Positions 34,933 through 44,302 of a stretch of 64,000 bases of DNA are shown here, piece by piece; positions within the stretch are counted from its first letter, which is position 1; every line of letters starts with the position of its first letter. The position numbers and the translations under genes are program-made. This DNA is from Neoroseomonas lacus (GTDB lineage Bacteria > Pseudomonadota > Alphaproteobacteria > Acetobacterales > Acetobacteraceae): the NCBI RefSeq assembly GCF_014644535.1, contig NZ_BMKW01000006.1, positions 1 to 64,000 on the forward strand, read 5' to 3'. The notes under the pieces were generated by a model, which was not told where the DNA came from, made no database searches, and worked only from the letters and a program-made list of their open reading frames with translations.

Positions 34933-37900
34933 TTACGCAGGAGCAAGATCCTTCCCGCCCATACGAAGGCGGCTGAGGTAGAGATAGACCACCGGCGTCG
35001 TGAACAGCGTAAGGAGCTGGCTCACCGCGAGCCCCCCGATCATCGCGAAGCCGAGCGGCTGCCGCAGTTCCGCGCCGGTTCCCGTTGCCAGCATCAATGG
35101 CAGCGCGCCAAGCAACGCCGCCGCCGTCGTCATCAGGATGGGACGAAAGCGCAACAGGCAGGCGTCACGAATGGCATCGACCGGCGGCTTGCCCTGCTCC
35201 CGTTCCGCCGCGAGCGCGAAATCCACGAGCATGATGCCGTTCTTCTTCACGATGCCGATCAGCAGGATCAGGGCGATCATCGCGATGATGTCGAAATCAT
35301 AGCCACCGGCCCAGAGCACCAGCACCGCCCCGAGTCCCGCCGAGGGCAGGGTCGACAGGATGGTGAGCGGATGAACGAAGCTCTCATAGAGAATGCCGAG
35401 GATGATGTAGACTACAACAAGCGCGGCCAGGATCAGCACCGGCACGCTCCTCAACGACGATTGGAAGGCCTGTGCGTTGCCTTGGAAGCTGCTCCGCAGG
35501 CTGCCCGGCAGCCGCAGCCTGGACATCGCCTGGTCGATCGCCGTCACCGCGTCACTCAGTGCGACGCCGGCTGCCAGATTGAAACTAAGCGTCACCGACG
35601 GGAAGAGGGCCTGGTGATTGACCGCGATGGGTCGCGTCGGCGCGCTGCTCCACCGGGCGAATGAGGAGAGCGGCACCTGTCGGCCCGTCACGGGGGAGGT
35701 CATGAAGATCCGCTGCAACGCTGTCGGTGCCGCCTGGATCGCCGGCAGGGCCTCCAGGACCACGTGGTAGAAATTCGTCTGCGTGAAGGTCTGGGCCGCC
35801 TGCCGTTGCCCAAAGGCGTCGTACAGCGTGCTGTTGATCTGCTGCGGCGTGATGCCGTAGCGGCCGGCGGCGTCGCGATCGATCTCGATGGTGAGGGTCG
35901 TGCCGCCGGTCTGCTGGTCGCTGGCGACGTCGCGGAGCTGCGGCAGCGCACCGAGCGACGCGAAGATTCGCGGCGCCCAGAGATCCAGCTCCGCGGCGTT
36001 CGCATCCTGCAAGGTGTACTGGTACTGCGTGCTGGCAAGACGCCCGCCGACATTGATGTCCTGGACCGATTGCAGATACGTCCTGGCGCCCTGCACGGCG
36101 GCCAGTTCGGGGCTCACGCGCCGAATGATCTCGCCCGCTGATGCCTGGCGCTCGTCGCGCGGGGTAAGGCTGATGAACAGACGTCCCTGATTCTCCGTCA
36201 AGCCTGCTGCACTGCCAAGGCTCATGCCGACGGTCGCCACATCCGGATCATGCCGAACGATATCGGCCAATCGCAGCGAGATGCGCTTCATTTCCTCGAA
36301 GGATGTCTCCGGCGATGTTTGGATTGTGCCGAGGATCAGCCCAGTATCCTGCTGCGGAAAGAAGCCCTTGGGAATCTGCACAAACGCCACGCCGGTCGCG
36401 ACGATCGTTGCGAAGAACAGCATCAGCATCGCGGGCTGATGCGCCAACGCGACATCCAGCATCCGTCGATAGCCATCCTGAATCGCGTTGAAGGCAGCTT
36501 CGGACAGCCGGTACAGCCTGCCATGGCGCTGCGTCGCATCATGGGGTGGCAGCATGCGGGCGGCCATCATCGGCGTCAGCGTCAGTGAGACGATGACCGA
36601 GACGAGGATGGTTGCCGTGACGGTCACCGCGAATTCGCGGAACAGACGCCCAACGATGCCCGGCATCAGGAACAGCGGGATGAACACCGCGACCAGCGAT
36701 ATGCTGATCGAGACGATGGTGAAGCCGACCTCCCCCGAACCGCGCAATGCCGCCGCAAGGGGCGACAGGCCCGATTGCGCGTGCCGCTCTATGTTCTCAA
36801 GCATCACGATGGCATCGTCCACGACGAATCCGACCGCGATGGTCAGCGCCATCAGCGACAGATTGTCCAGACTGTAGCCGAGCGCATAGAGCACCGCGAA
36901 GGACGCGATGAGGGCGAGCGGCACCGAGACCGCCGGGATCAGCGTCGTGCGGAGATTGCGCAGAAAGACGAAGATGACGGCGACGACCAGGCCGATGGTC
37001 AGGACCAGGGTTCTCTGCACATCCGCCACGGCGGCACGGATGGTCTGTGTCCGGTCGCTCAGCACGGTCACCGTCACGCTGGGCGGAATGGCGGCTTGCA
37101 GCGCGGGCAGTGCCGCCTTGATGCGATCGACCGTGGCGATGACGTTGGCGCCCGGCACGCGGCTGATGGCGAGCATGATGGCTGCTCGGCCATTGGCATA
37201 GGCGGCAAGGCGGGCATTCTCGGCCGCATCGACCGCCTGGCCGATGTCACGCACACGGACCGGAGCGCCGCCTCGATAGGCGATGATGGCGTCATTCCAT
37301 TGCGCCGCCGCCAGCAACTGGCTGTTGTCATAGATGACGAAGGACCGCGTGCTCCGTTCCAGCGAACCCTGCGGCGCGACCGTGGTCAGGGCCGCGATGG
37401 CGCTGCGCACATCCTCGAACGACAGGCCGAGCGAGGCGAGTTTCGCGGTATCGATCTGGATGCGCACCGCGGGCTTCTGCTGGCCGTTGACGCCGACCTG
37501 GGCGACGCCCGCTATCTGCCCGAGGTGTTCGGCGAGGATCGTCTCCGCATAATCATCGACCTGGGTCAGTGCCAGCAGGTCCGATTGGACGGCCAGCACC
37601 AGGATCGGCGCGTCAGCCGGGTTGACCTTCCGGTATTGCGGCGGCGACGGCAGGTTGCCCGGCAACTGGCCGGCCGCCTGGTTGATCGCGGATTGGATGT
37701 CGAGAGCCGCGCCATCGATGTTGCGGGTCAGGTCGAATTGGACCGTGATGGCGCTGCTGCCCAGCACGCTGCTCGATGTCATGGAGGTGACGCCGGGGAT
37801 TTGCCCGAACTGGCGCTCCAGCGGCGCGGTGACGGAGGTCGCGATGATTTCCGGGCTGGCCCCGGGGAGCTGGGTCGTGATTGCGATGGTCGGGAAATCG

Positions 37901-38019
37901 ACCTGCGGCAGTGGCGCGACGGGCAGCAGCGGATAGCTGACGACGCCGAGGAACAGCAGCGCCATCATCAGCAGGATGGTGGCCACCGGGCGCGCGATGA
38001 AGGGGGCGGAGATGTTCAT
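34933..38019 (-). CDS. RND multidrug efflux permease (MdtB/MdtC-like)
   Basis: A 1028-residue inner-membrane RND pump of the HAE1/MdtBC group. It opens MNISAPFIARPVATILLMMA (first membrane helix), has the large periplasmic loops with GASPEIIATSVTAPLERQFG and IPGVTSMTSSSVLGSSAI, and the proton-relay helix VGFVVDDAIVMLENIERH with paired Asp. The second half repeats the pattern, ending in GIVKKNGIMLVDFALAAERE. Length is normal and the gene is intact. The start overlaps the adaptor stop by 4 bases. No outer-membrane channel gene is present, so it must use a TolC-type protein encoded elsewhere. Confidence 0.93.
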   Translation of the reverse strand: MNISAPFIARPVATILLMMALLFLGVVSYPLLPVAPLPQVDFPTIAITTQLPGASPEIIATSVTAPLERQFGQIPGVTSMTSSSVLGSSAITVQFDLTRNIDGAALDIQSAINQAAGQLPGNLPSPPQYRKVNPADAPILVLAVQSDLLALTQVDDYAETILAEHLGQIAGVAQVGVNGQQKPAVRIQIDTAKLASLGLSFEDVRSAIAALTTVAPQGSLERSTRSFVIYDNSQLLAAAQWNDAIIAYRGGAPVRVRDIGQAVDAAENARLAAYANGRAAIMLAISRVPGANVIATVDRIKAALPALQAAIPPSVTVTVLSDRTQTIRAAVADVQRTLVLTIGLVVAVIFVFLRNLRTTLIPAVSVPLALIASFAVLYALGYSLDNLSLMALTIAVGFVVDDAIVMLENIERHAQSGLSPLAAALRGSGEVGFTIVSISISLVAVFIPLFLMPGIVGRLFREFAVTVTATILVSVIVSLTLTPMMAARMLPPHDATQRHGRLYRLSEAAFNAIQDGYRRMLDVALAHQPAMLMLFFATIVATGVAFVQIPKGFFPQQDTGLILGTIQTSPETSFEEMKRISLRLADIVRHDPDVATVGMSLGSAAGLTENQGRLFISLTPRDERQASAGEIIRRVSPELAAVQGARTYLQSVQDINVGGRLASTQYQYTLQDANAAELDLWAPRIFASLGALPQLRDVASDQQTGGTTLTIEIDRDAAGRYGITPQQINSTLYDAFGQRQAAQTFTQTNFYHVVLEALPAIQAAPTALQRIFMTSPVTGRQVPLSSFARWSSAPTRPIAVNHQALFPSVTLSFNLAAGVALSDAVTAIDQAMSRLRLPGSLRSSFQGNAQAFQSSLRSVPVLILAALVVVYIILGILYESFVHPLTILSTLPSAGLGAVLVLWAGGYDFDIIAMIALILLIGIVKKNGIMLVDFALAAEREQGKPPVDAIRDACLLRFRPILMTTAAALLGALPLMLATGTGAELRQPLGFAMIGGLAVSQLLTLFTTPVVYLYLSRLRMGGKDLAPA

Positions 38020-39122
38020 CGGGCCGGCCCGCCCTGGGTTCCGCCCGTTACCGTGACCCGGCTGCCGGGCTGCAGGCGGAACTGGCCGTTGGTGACGACC
38101 GTCGTGCCGACCGGCAAGCCACCATCCAGCACGGCAATGCCGTCGGCGATACGCGCCACCTGTACCGGCTGCGGCGCGACGGTCTGGTCAGGGCGCACAA
38201 CGTACACCCAGTAACCGTCTGGCCCTCGCTGAATGGCTGTCGATGGCACTGTCGGCACCGCGTGATCGACGCGCAACAGCAGGCGGACCGTGACGAACTG
38301 GCCCGGCCACAATGCCCCGTCTGCATTGGGCAGTTCCGCCTTGAGCTGCAACTGCCCGCTCGCCGGGTCAATCTGGTTGTTCACCAGCAGCAAGGTGCCC
38401 TCACCGAGCCGGCGGCTCGATTGCCGTTCCATCACAGTCACGCGCAACGGCCCGGCGGCCATCGCGCGACGGATGTCGGGCAGGGTCTCCGCGGGCAGCG
38501 TGAAGATCGTGGCGATCGGTCGCACCTGCGCGATCACCACGATCGTGGTGGCCTCCGCGGCCCGCAGCAGGTTCCCGGCATCGACTTGCAGGATGCCGGT
38601 CAGGCCGCTGATCGGCGCGGTCAGCGTCGTGTAGCCGAGCTGGATGCGGGCGCTCGCGATGGTGGCGTCGTCGCCCTGCAGCTGCGCCTGCAATTGGGCG
38701 ACCAGCGCCTGCTGGTTCGTGAGCTGCTGGCGTGACGCGAAGTCGTCTCGCGCGAGATCCGCATAGCGCTGCAGGTTGAGCTGTGCGTTGTGAAGCAACG
38801 CCTCGTCCTGTGCCTTGCGGGCGAGCGCCTGGTCCAGCGCCGCCTGGTAGGGGCGCGGGTCGATCTGCGCGAGCACATCGCCGGCATGAACCTCCTGGCC
38901 TTCCCTGAAGCGGATCTGCTGGAGGATGCCATCGACCTGCGCCCGCAGAGTGACGGTGTTGAGGGCCTGCATCGAGCCAAGGCCGTCGAGCGTGAGCGGG
39001 ACATCAGCCATTCGGAGCGGCGCGACTTCGACAGGCACCGGCTGCGCCATGGCGACCTGGACAAGCGTCGTCATGGCCAGCACCAGGATGGCGAACAGAT
39101 GTGAGGGAAGCGCCAGCTTCAT
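38016..39122 (-). CDS. RND efflux periplasmic adaptor (MdtA-like)
   Basis: A 368-residue membrane-fusion protein. A signal peptide (KLALPSHLFAILVLAMTTLV, cleavage near AMAQ) precedes the lipoyl half-motif VDGILQQIRFREGQEVHAGD, an alpha-hairpin (residues about 90-160), the second lipoyl half YTTLTAPISGLTG, and a beta-barrel. ATG 39122 is preferred to 39176 because the signal peptide begins there. It forms an operon with the permease and is divergent from an AraC-type regulator. Confidence 0.9.
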   Translation of the reverse strand: MKLALPSHLFAILVLAMTTLVQVAMAQPVPVEVAPLRMADVPLTLDGLGSMQALNTVTLRAQVDGILQQIRFREGQEVHAGDVLAQIDPRPYQAALDQALARKAQDEALLHNAQLNLQRYADLARDDFASRQQLTNQQALVAQLQAQLQGDDATIASARIQLGYTTLTAPISGLTGILQVDAGNLLRAAEATTIVVIAQVRPIATIFTLPAETLPDIRRAMAAGPLRVTVMERQSSRRLGEGTLLLVNNQIDPASGQLQLKAELPNADGALWPGQFVTVRLLLRVDHAVPTVPSTAIQRGPDGYWVYVVRPDQTVAPQPVQVARIADGIAVLDGGLPVGTTVVTNGQFRLQPGSRVTVTGGTQGGPAR

Positions 39123-39385
39123 GTCGTGATGTCCCTGCCGAAGGCCATACCAACATATCCCCCGATGAATCGGCACACACTGTGCGCCAACCTACACCGC
39201 TGGGTCCGTGGTATCGGCGAAGGCTAGGCGCGGGCTGCCCGCAGGTCTGCCGTTGCGCGGGCGCGGATTGTCGAATCGGCACGATTTCTGTGTAGCGGCG
39301 ATCTGTCGTCGTCCTGCCATGGTCGAACTCATACCTTGGTTTACCTTCGGTACGCCAAGGTGCGAGCGCGACGACCCGGCGTAGA

Positions 39386-40162
39386 ATGTCCTCGCGATCC
39401 AGCCTGCCGTCAGATGTGTCCATCGAGATGATGAAGGCGATACCGATGGCCCAGTTCAATGCAACGACGTCCGAGACCACCCTCGATCGCGCAGGCCTCG
39501 GCGGCATCGCGCATCTCGACGGCGGAGACGATTGTCCGGACGCCACCATGGCGCACTTCGTCCGCGCCCTGCTGCCATCCCAACAGGCGGAGGCGGTGCT
39601 CAGCGGCTTCTACACCGAGGCCTTCCACGCCAGCCTGCTCGACCGCCTGGCTGCGCTGCGCGGAACCGGATCGCAGGACAGCCGTCGGCGCGTATCGCCG
39701 CTTCCGAAGTGGAAACTGCGCAACGTGGAGGCGCATGTCGATGCCAATATCGGCGAGCGGATCCTGCTGTCCGATCTGGCGGTAAGCGCGGGGCTCAGCG
39801 AGATGCACTTCGCCGCGCAGTTCAAGCTGGCCACCGGGCAGCGTCCGCACGACTACGTCACGCATCGTCGCATCCAGCATGCGCGCCACATGTTGATAGA
39901 GACGCGCGAGCCGATCGTGCAGGTGGCGCTCGCCGTTGGTTTCCAGACCCAGGCGCATTTCACCACGGTGTTCAAGCGGGTGGTCGGCATGACGCCGAAC
40001 GCCTGGCGCAAGGCCGAGCGGGACCGCAGAGCGACGATGCCGCCCGTGGCGATCGCTGAGCATCGCGTTGTGTCCGGCGGCGCACAGTGGCAGCCCTTCG
40101 CCGCGATCCGTGGTGAGCATGTCTGCGCCGCGGAGCAGAGGGCGTCGGCCGGCGAACGCTGA
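39386..40162 (+). CDS. AraC-family regulator beside the efflux operon
   Basis: A 258-residue protein with a single recognisable AraC DNA-binding domain near residues 115-215: ILLSDLAVSAGLSEMHFAAQ, VTHRRIQHARHMLIETREPI, VALAVGFQTQAHFTTVFKRV, then GMTPNAWRK. No cupin or other sensor domain is evident at the N-terminus, and the start is uncertain (internal ATGs near 39428 and 39446 are possible). Being divergent from the MdtA-like gene, it most likely regulates the pump. Confidence 0.8.
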   Translation: MSSRSSLPSDVSIEMMKAIPMAQFNATTSETTLDRAGLGGIAHLDGGDDCPDATMAHFVRALLPSQQAEAVLSGFYTEAFHASLLDRLAALRGTGSQDSRRRVSPLPKWKLRNVEAHVDANIGERILLSDLAVSAGLSEMHFAAQFKLATGQRPHDYVTHRRIQHARHMLIETREPIVQVALAVGFQTQAHFTTVFKRVVGMTPNAWRKAERDRRATMPPVAIAEHRVVSGGAQWQPFAAIRGEHVCAAEQRASAGER

Positions 40163-40352
40163 CCGTCCCTCGTTGAAGGGCCGGCTGAAACCAGGCCCTC
40201 GAAGCGACGAACACGGACAGTATCGGGCGCGCCAGCCTTACAGGGCTGACGCGGCCGGTCCCTCGAGCCATGGTCCGAAGCTTACTCACCCGCCATGATC
40301 CTGACTCCGCGCGACGCCTGTTGGCGCGTTCCGCATGCGCCATGTCCGCGCC

Positions 40353-41552
40353 TCAGCCAGGGCTCTCTGCGGCGCGGATGATGGCCCGCGCCGCCCCGAC
40401 CACCTCCTGCCTCGTGGTGAAGCGCCCCAATCCGATGCGCAACGCGCCGAGCGCCTGTGCATCAGTCAAGCCGATCGCCTGCAGCACCGGCGAGGGATGC
40501 AGCGCGCCCGAACCGCAGGCCGAGCCGGAGGATATCGCGACGTCGTTCCGCAGGAGGTAGATAAGGTCGCGCGCCACCAGCCGCGGCCAGCCAAGATTGA
40601 GATTGCCGGCCAGCCTATGGGTCAGGCCACCATGGATGCGGAGCCCCGGAATGACGCGCAGCCTTTCGAGCAGAAGTTCGCGCAGGGCCGCGATCCGTTG
40701 CGGTTCCTCCGGCAGTGCGCGGAGCGCGAGCGCGGCGGCCATCCCAAAGCCGACGATCAGTGGAACTGGCAATGTACCCGGTCGCAGGCCCCGCTCCTGA
40801 CCAGCGCCGAACAGGATCGGGGCAAGCCGGTCGCGCGAATCCCTCGCGACGATGAGCGCGCCGACGCCCTGCGGTCCATAGATCTTGTGCGCGGACAGGC
40901 TGATGAAATCTGCCTGCAGACCGGCCCGCGATATCGGGATGCGACCTGCCGCCTGCGCGGCGTCAACATGCAGCAGTATGTCATGCCGCTTCGCCAGCAC
41001 GCCGATCTCCTGGATCGGCTGGATCGCGCCAATCTCGTGATTCGCGAACGCCATGGAGATCAGGCCGGTGTCCGGCCGGATGGCTGCCGCAACTTCATCG
41101 GGGTGGACAAGGCCATCGCCGTCCACTGGCAGATACGTGACAGTGCCGCCGCGGCGGGCATACTCGGCCGCACAGGCCAGAACCGATGCATGCTCGATGG
41201 ACGTCGTGATGAGGTGACGCCGCGCGCCCGTCTGCGCACCGAGCAGCGCGAGATTGTTGGCCTCGGTGGCGCCGGACGTGAACACCACATCGGCGGGACG
41301 CGCGCCGACCAGCGCCGCGACATCGCGCCGGGCGCCCTCGACGGCCGATTGGGCACGCCATCCATACGGGTGCTCGGCCGATCCGGCATTGCCGAAGAAC
41401 GCGCCCAGAAAGGGTAGCATCGCCTCGCGCACGCGCGGGTCGACCGGCGTCGTGGCGTGATGATCGAAATACGCCGGCGGCCCGGACCGCGCCACATCAT
41501 CGACGCCATCGATATCGCCGGCAAGGCTCCACAGGATCCGGCTGTCGATCAT
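40353..41552 (-). CDS. Cysteine desulfurase, NifS/IscS type
   Basis: A 399-residue PLP enzyme that takes sulfur from cysteine for Fe-S clusters or thio-cofactors. YFDHHATTPVDPRV opens the core; the family set TSGATEANNLALLG, H121 in TTSIEHASV, Lys223 in SLSAHKIYGPQG, and the catalytic loop C346 in SSGSACGSGALHPSPVL are present. It lies outside any isc/suf cluster, so its sulfur acceptor is unknown. It overlaps a small upstream gene by 4 bases. Confidence 0.9.
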   Translation of the reverse strand: MIDSRILWSLAGDIDGVDDVARSGPPAYFDHHATTPVDPRVREAMLPFLGAFFGNAGSAEHPYGWRAQSAVEGARRDVAALVGARPADVVFTSGATEANNLALLGAQTGARRHLITTSIEHASVLACAAEYARRGGTVTYLPVDGDGLVHPDEVAAAIRPDTGLISMAFANHEIGAIQPIQEIGVLAKRHDILLHVDAAQAAGRIPISRAGLQADFISLSAHKIYGPQGVGALIVARDSRDRLAPILFGAGQERGLRPGTLPVPLIVGFGMAAALALRALPEEPQRIAALRELLLERLRVIPGLRIHGGLTHRLAGNLNLGWPRLVARDLIYLLRNDVAISSGSACGSGALHPSPVLQAIGLTDAQALGALRIGLGRFTTRQEVVGAARAIIRAAESPG

Positions 41553-41791
41553 CGCGCCGCAGTCCCATGTGCACCGCCGCCGCCGGGTGGATCGCCCGCT
41601 CCGTCCTGATCCGCGGCTGGCTGGACGAGCGAAACCGGATCGCTGGCCGGGAACGTCTCGGACAGCGCCTCATAGAGAAGGCGATCAGCCATCGCGTCCC
41701 GCATCTCCTCGGCTCGCCTGTGGGCTGCTACGGCGTCATCGGATGCTGCGTTCAGGGTCTGCTCCATCAGTCCAGATTGCGCGGACACCAT
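41549..41791 (-). CDS. Small acidic protein upstream of the cysteine desulfurase
   Basis: An 80-residue protein with the motif LYEALSETFPASDPVSLVQP, seen at the C-terminus of many small alphaproteobacterial proteins of unknown function. The tail is Gly/Pro-rich. Its stop overlaps the desulfurase start, so the two are coexpressed. Function unknown. Confidence 0.65.
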   Translation of the reverse strand: MVSAQSGLMEQTLNAASDDAVAAHRRAEEMRDAMADRLLYEALSETFPASDPVSLVQPAADQDGAGDPPGGGGAHGTAAR

Positions 41792-41859
41792 CCGCCCAAG
41801 CGAGCAAGGCTTCTTCCAGGATCGCGTGGAGACTTGCGGATTGGCGCGGCGTCGTAGAT

Positions 41860-42849
41860 CTAGAAGCTGACCCTGACGCCGACACTCCAGCCGGTGACGC
41901 CGTCGCCGACGATGCCGGAGCCGCGCAGGCTGACCGCGCTAACCCCGGGCAGCAGCTGCCCATCGGCGAATTCGAGCCCCCCGCCAAGCTCCGCGAATCG
42001 CGAGAATCCCAACGCATCGTTGTTCTGGCCGAGCATCCAGGTGCCGGATGCGAAGGCGATCCAGCGCACCGAAAGGCTGCCGACCTCGAACCCTGTGGGG
42101 CCCTTGAGCTCGACGCTGGCGGTGGCCACGCTGAAGCCATTTGTGATGTCGAATGCCGGATCGCTGGCGCTCAGGCCGATATCGGCAATCTGGTTGAAGC
42201 GCAGGCCGGCCTGCAGCGTCATCTGTCTGCCGAGGTCGCGCTCGTGCAGCGCGGCCACGGCGCCGCCGATGAGCAGACTGTCGAGAGATACATTCGTCAA
42301 CAGGCCCCGCGTCGCCTGCGCCAGCACGGGGGCAACTACACCACTGAAGCGCGCATCGCTATCGATCCTGGTATAGCCGACCAGGAAGATCGGCCGGATA
42401 ATGGTCTTGCCGCCCAGCGCCTCGAGAACGGGGATGTCGACCCCGACGCCACCGAGTGCTGTGACGGCATCGTAGGTGAAGCGCGCCCCGGTTGCGCCGT
42501 AGCCTCGGTCAGACACGATGTCGTTCTCGCGGCCGTGGTTATAGCCGCCCGTGAACTCTACATACGGCGCAGCACCTCCGAGCCAGCTAGATTCGACAGG
42601 TGCGAAACTGTGCGCGACGGGCACCTTGTAGCTGTCCAGATGCAGGCCGCCTGAATCGTAGGTCGCCGCGCTGATGCCCGGCACCCCGCCGAAGATCGAG
42701 AAGGTATGGAGGGCGCCGGCGATGTCGCCCGCACGGGCGACATCAGCGAGGGATTCGCGCAGCGTCTGCGCGGATGCCATGGCGGGCGCACCGGACAGAA
42801 GCAAGGTGATTGGCAGGCGGCGCAGACAGGATCGGACGGGATTCGTCAT
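41860..42849 (-). CDS. Outer-membrane beta-barrel-like protein
   Basis: A 329-residue protein with a signal peptide (SCLRRLPITLLLSGAPAMAS, cleavage after ASAQ). The rest is rich in alternating hydrophobic strands (YVEFTGGYNHGRE, IIRPIFLVGYTRID, MTLQAGLRFNQIAD, SLSVRWIAFASGTW) and ends WSVGVRVSF, a terminal Phe recognised by the BAM machinery. It resembles autotransporter beta domains without an obvious passenger. Function unknown. Confidence 0.65.
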   Translation of the reverse strand: MTNPVRSCLRRLPITLLLSGAPAMASAQTLRESLADVARAGDIAGALHTFSIFGGVPGISAATYDSGGLHLDSYKVPVAHSFAPVESSWLGGAAPYVEFTGGYNHGRENDIVSDRGYGATGARFTYDAVTALGGVGVDIPVLEALGGKTIIRPIFLVGYTRIDSDARFSGVVAPVLAQATRGLLTNVSLDSLLIGGAVAALHERDLGRQMTLQAGLRFNQIADIGLSASDPAFDITNGFSVATASVELKGPTGFEVGSLSVRWIAFASGTWMLGQNNDALGFSRFAELGGGLEFADGQLLPGVSAVSLRGSGIVGDGVTGWSVGVRVSF

Positions 42850-43114
42850 GGTGCTTCAAAATCCTCGCTGATCATGCCTGCATTCGAGCCCGTCGGACCC
42901 CGTCACGGAGCGTCGCGCTCGTGATCGTCGTGGTGCTTCGAAAGGCGTCGCTGTGCTGCCTGGGTGCCGCCGAGCGCCCGCCCGGTGTTGCAACCACGCC
43001 GGATCAGAGCCGCTCGGCCTCGCGCCAGTCGGCCATGGTGACCGTCGCGCTCGGAGCGGTGCGCGCCACCCGCATCGTCGTTCGTGATCGAGAATTCCGA
43101 CGGAGTTGCCGCCG
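42850..43114. other. Intergenic, no gene assigned
   Basis: 265 bases between two leftward genes; probably the promoter of the outer-membrane-like gene. No clear motif found. Confidence 0.3.
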
Positions 43115-43531
43115 TCAGGCCGAGTGTCCGTCTGCCAGGTGGCCCGACCCATCCCTGCTGCCGCCATCAATCAGTGCCGCGGCGACACAATGCGCGATGG
43201 TGTTGCCGTCCACGGGTTTGCTCAGATAGGCCTTTGCGCCGGCCTCCATGACCCTTCGCCGGATCGCCTCGGTAGGAAAGGCCGTCATGAAGATCATTGG
43301 GAAGCGGCGACCGGCACTCAGCAGACAGGCCTGAAGCTCCGGGCCGTCCATGCCCGGCATCTGCACGTCAAGGATCATGCAGGCCGGATTCTGGTGCCCT
43401 TCTTCATCGAGAAACGCCAGGGCGGACCCGTATCCGCGGGTTTCATAGCCGAACGAACGCAACAGGCTGGACAGTGCGTTCCGTACCGCTTCGTCGTCAT
43501 CAACGATGGCAATCTGAGCAAAGTGGCTCAT
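43115..43531 (-). CDS. Stand-alone response-regulator receiver protein
   Basis: A 138-residue CheY-like receiver: acidic pocket IAIVDDDEAVRNAL, phospho-Asp in MILDVQMPGMDGPEL, the Thr of FMTAFPTE and Lys of YLSKPVD. There is no output domain. The GNTIAHCVAAAL region forms the last helix. It has its own upstream region with an 18-bp motif shared with the kinase promoter, so it likely works as a phosphate sink or secondary output of the same signalling system. Confidence 0.88.
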   Translation of the reverse strand: MSHFAQIAIVDDDEAVRNALSSLLRSFGYETRGYGSALAFLDEEGHQNPACMILDVQMPGMDGPELQACLLSAGRRFPMIFMTAFPTEAIRRRVMEAGAKAYLSKPVDGNTIAHCVAAALIDGGSRDGSGHLADGHSA

Positions 43532-43614
43532 CAGTCAGGGGACCTCGGTGCCGTGCCGCACGACGAGGATCCATCGTGCGGCTTCGTGTCTTATCGCCGC
43601 TGATGGCTGGTCTT

Positions 43615-43632
43615 GGAACTATACAGAGGTTT
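43615..43632 (-). promoter_or_regulatory. Shared 18-bp box upstream of the receiver gene
   Basis: GGAACTATACAGAGGTTT (plus strand) lies 84 bases upstream of the receiver start. A copy with one mismatch lies at 45980-45997 upstream of the sensor kinase. Two such long matches at promoter positions of functionally related genes suggest a binding site for the local FixJ-type regulator. Confidence 0.65.
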
Positions 43633-43645
43633 GCAAGGTGTCAGA

Positions 43646-44302
43646 CTATGGTCGCGGCAGGCCGAGGGCTTCCGCCTGGCGCACGAGCTCGGCCAGTGAC
43701 TTCGCCTGCATCTTCCGCATCGCATTGCCCCGGTGGATCTTGACGGTGATCTCGCTCAGGCCGATGCGCCCGGCGACCTGCTTGTTCATGAGGCCGGCGA
43801 CAACATGCACCATGACTTCTCGTTCGCGCGGAGACAGCGTCTCGTAGCGTTCGCGGAGATCGATGGCCGCTTCGGTGGTCTTGCGCCGCTGTCGGTCCCG
43901 GCCCACGGCGGCGGCGACGGCATCCAGCATGTCCTGGTCCCTGAACGGCTTGGGCAGGAAATCCACCGCACCGGCCTTCATGGCGCGCACGCTCATCGGC
44001 ACGTCGCCATACCCCGTCATGAAGACGATCGGCATCGCGACGCCAATGCGCGCCAGCTCACCCTGGAGATCGAGGCCGCTGATGCCGGGAAGGCGCACAT
44101 CCAATACGATGCAGCCTGGGATATCGGGGACCGGCGTGCCGAGAAGTTCCACCGGCGAGGCGTGCTGGCGCGTGGCGAAGCCCACCGAGCGCAGCAGGCT
44201 GTCGAGCGACGCCCTTACGGACGCGTCATCGTCGACGATGATGACGATCTCCTCCGCAGGAGGTTTCTGCGCGGGCGCGCCGCCTGGACCTGACTTGATC
44301 AT
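43646..44302 (-). CDS. FixJ-type response regulator (receiver + LuxR HTH)
   Basis: A 218-residue regulator. The receiver (residues about 18-135) shows IVDDDASVRASLDSLLRSVG, phospho-Asp in IVLDVRLPGISGLDL, FMTGYGDVPMSVRAMKAGAV and DFLPKPF. The C-terminal LuxR-type HTH has ETLSPREREVMVHVVAGLMN and SEITVKIHRGNAMRKMQA. Its start overlaps the stop of the sensor kinase, its obvious partner. FixJ-type regulators activate genes when phosphorylated and are often linked to oxygen or redox control, which fits the cytochrome bd genes further right. Confidence 0.9.
   Translation of the reverse strand: MIKSGPGGAPAQKPPAEEIVIIVDDDASVRASLDSLLRSVGFATRQHASPVELLGTPVPDIPGCIVLDVRLPGISGLDLQGELARIGVAMPIVFMTGYGDVPMSVRAMKAGAVDFLPKPFRDQDMLDAVAAAVGRDRQRRKTTEAAIDLRERYETLSPREREVMVHVVAGLMNKQVAGRIGLSEITVKIHRGNAMRKMQAKSLAELVRQAEALGLPRP

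Noticed and set aside
36775-38214. 479-codon plus-strand open frame opposite the RND genes
   Set aside because: Asp/Arg-rich shadow sequence across a gene boundary of an intact pump operon.
40177-40199. AGGGCC/GGCCCT hairpin between the AraC and desulfurase genes
   Set aside because: Only six pairs and no U-run; too weak to call.
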